A stretch of DNA of 5,407 nucleotides from Rhodoferax sp. (lineage in GTDB: Bacteria > Pseudomonadota > Gammaproteobacteria > Burkholderiales > Burkholderiaceae_C). The notes beneath the pieces were generated by a model. The model was not told the DNA's origin, did not search any database, and saw nothing but the letters and a program-made list of their open reading frames with translations. The stretch covers positions 1 to 5,407 of the forward strand of contig JAIFMA010000213.1 in the NCBI GenBank assembly GCA_020048795.1. The letters run 5' to 3'. Shown one piece after another: positions 4,099 to 5,407 of this stretch; the stretch's first letter is position 1; the number at the start of each line of letters is the position of its first letter. The position numbers were made by a program, and so were the translations under genes.

Positions 4099-5407
4099 GA
4101 GCGAGATGGCCAGCTCGGTGCCCTGCTTGATGGCACGCTTGGCATCGAGTTCTTCGGCCTTGTCGGCCCCTCCAATCAAGTGCACGCTGACTTTTGCCGC
4201 CAGCAGCTCGGCCTGTAGTTCGCGTTGTGGTTCCTGGCCGGCGCACAGGATCACGTTGTCAACCGGCAGCGTCATGGCTTGCTCACCCACGCTAATGTGC
4301 AGGCCGGCATCGTCAACTCGGTGGTAGGTGACACCAGCCAGCATCTCGACCTGGCGGTTTTTGAGTGAGGTGCGGTGAATCCAGCCGGTGGTCTTGCCCA
4401 GGCCATCGCCCACCTTGCTGGCCTTGCGCTGGGTAGCAGGCCGCCACGCTCACCGTAGGCCGTGTCCACGCCCCATTCGGCAAAAAACTTGGCAGCGTCC
4501 AGGCTCGGGCTGGTGCCACTGTGCAGCAGGTATTCGGCCACGTCAAAGCCAATGCCGCCCGCGCCAATCAGCGCCACCGTCAGGCCGACCGGGCGTTTGT
4601 CACGCAACACGTCCAGGTAACCCATCACTTTGGGATGGTTTATGCCTTCAATCGGCGGTGTGCGTGGGGTTACGCCAGTGGCCAGCACCACCTGGGCGTA
4701 GCCACCGTCGATCAGCGCTTTGGCATCCATGCGGGTGTTGAGCTGCAGCTTGACACCGGTCAGTTCAATTTGGCGGCCAAAGTAGCGCAGCGTCTCATAG
4801 AACTCTTCCTTGCCCGGCACCTGTTTGGCAATGTTGAACTGGCCGCCAATTTCGTTGGCCGAATCAAACAGCGTGACATCAAAGCCGCGCTGTGCAGCGG
4901 TGGTGGCAAAGGCCAGCCCGGCCGGACCAGCACCCACCACGGCAATCCTGTCAGGCTGAGCAATGGGGGTGATGTTGATCAGCGTTTCGTGGCAGGCGCG
5001 CGGATTGACCAGGCACGAGGTAACCTTGCCGGCAAAGGTATGGTCCAGGCAGGCCTGGTTGCAGCCAATGCAGGTGTTGATCTCGTCGGCTTTGCCAGCG
5101 GCGGCCTTTTGCACAAACAGCGGGTCAGCCAGGAAGGGCCGCGCCATCGACACCATGTCGCAAAAGCCGTCCACCAGCAGTTGCTCGGCCACCTCCGGCG
5201 TGTTGATGCGGTTGGTGGCCACCAGCGGAATACCGACTTTGCCCTTGAGCTGCTTGGTCACCCAGGCCCAGGCGGCGCGTGGCACCTTGGTCGCGATGGT
5301 AGGAATGCGCGCCTCATGCCAGCCAATGCCGGTGTTGAGGATGCTGGCGCCGGCCGCTTCGAGCGCCTGTGCCAGTTCAATCACTTCGTCGAGGGTAGAG
5401 CCGCCTT
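4099..5407 (-). pseudogene. fadH: 2,4-dienoyl-CoA reductase (FadH), 5'-partial and frameshifted
   Basis: NADPH-dependent 2,4-dienoyl-CoA reductase is an FMN/FAD/[4Fe-4S] flavoenzyme of cytosolic beta-oxidation. It reduces 2,4-dienoyl-CoA to 3-enoyl-CoA. The N-terminal roughly 200 residues lie beyond the window. Visible are the end of the FMN barrel with GWHEARIP (His codon 5316-5318, matching the catalytic His of E. coli FadH) and MVSMARPFLADP. The cluster cysteines follow as C-x2-C-x3-C-x11-C (5013-5072). The FAD dinucleotide fold VVGAGPAGLAFA comes next, then IGGQFNIAKQ, RTPPIEG and a second nucleotide-binding loop, GAGGIGFDVAEYL. The frame is good to GERGGLL (about 4434). Homology then resumes in a different frame at QRKASKVGDGLGKTTGWIHR (from 4431) and continues through LCAGQEP, HLIGGADKAEELDAKRAI to LAISL (4099). 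There is no stop at the expected C-terminus. Without a compensating mechanism the 5' frame runs 54 aberrant codons from 4433 to a stop at 4272. A sequencing or assembly error is the alternative to a true pseudogene. The family assignment is very secure. Confidence 0.93.
4429..4443 (-). other. frameshift / internal deletion point in fadH
   Basis: On the minus strand the 5' frame reads ...YGERGGLL and the 3' frame reads QRKASKVG.... Only five bases (4432-4436) separate the codon for the L of GGL from the CAG codon of QRK. E. coli FadH, from memory, has about 17 residues between these motifs. That implies loss of roughly 46 nt, a length that is 1 modulo 3, which matches the observed frame change. 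The frame of QRK cannot be extended upstream, because it meets a TGA within GGTGAG. The loss of a short segment is inferred from the family; the frame change is seen directly. Confidence 0.85.

Noticed and set aside
4099..4413. GTG at 4413 as the true start of an independent gene
   Set aside because: FadH homology continues upstream of it (QRKASKV), so it is an internal codon of the frameshifted gene, and no ribosome binding site precedes it.
1..5407. CRISPR array, tRNA, rRNA or intact insertion sequence
   Set aside because: I saw no regularly spaced direct repeats, no tRNA cloverleaf motifs, no rRNA signature and no transposase.

Overview
The window is about 60% GC with dense protein-coding genes, all on the minus strand. 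Protein similarities and two copies of a family-typical intergenic repeat point to a betaproteobacterium of the Comamonadaceae (Rhodoferax/Polaromonas-like). That placement is an inference from recollection; no search was run.

Reading in the direction of transcription (right to left), the window opens inside fadH, 2,4-dienoyl-CoA reductase, whose 5' end lies beyond base 5407. Its [4Fe-4S], FAD and NADPH regions are intact. The reading frame breaks near 4430-4443, where a short internal segment appears to be missing. The C-terminal part of FadH resumes in another frame and has no stop codon of its own. That frame runs through a degenerate 67-bp repeat (4031-4097) and straight into a complete crotonase-fold gene (3214-4026). 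This second gene carries the residue signature of delta(3,5)-delta(2,4)-dienoyl-CoA isomerase. The two enzymes catalyse consecutive steps in beta-oxidation of unsaturated fatty acids with odd-numbered double bonds, so an in-frame join between them is the most interesting feature here.

Bases 2930-3213 are AT-richer (about 46% GC over 2941-3180) and hold no convincing gene. They contain an 18-bp near-palindrome. Next to them, at about 2811-2928, is a short coding relic that may derive from the C-terminus of a type I restriction HsdR-like protein. Then come an M50B-like membrane metalloprotease gene (2073-2804) and, 39 nt further on, thrH (1425-2033), a HAD-family phosphoserine phosphatase / homoserine phosphotransferase.

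The second repeat copy (about 1374-1432) supplies the thrH stop codon and fills most of the gap to the next pair of genes. That pair is a coiled-coil protein of unknown function (581-1306) and a membrane-anchored, proline-rich, Sel1/TPR-like protein (91-576). They are 4 nt apart and probably translationally coupled. The first 90 bases hold two small inverted repeats and possibly the start of another gene.
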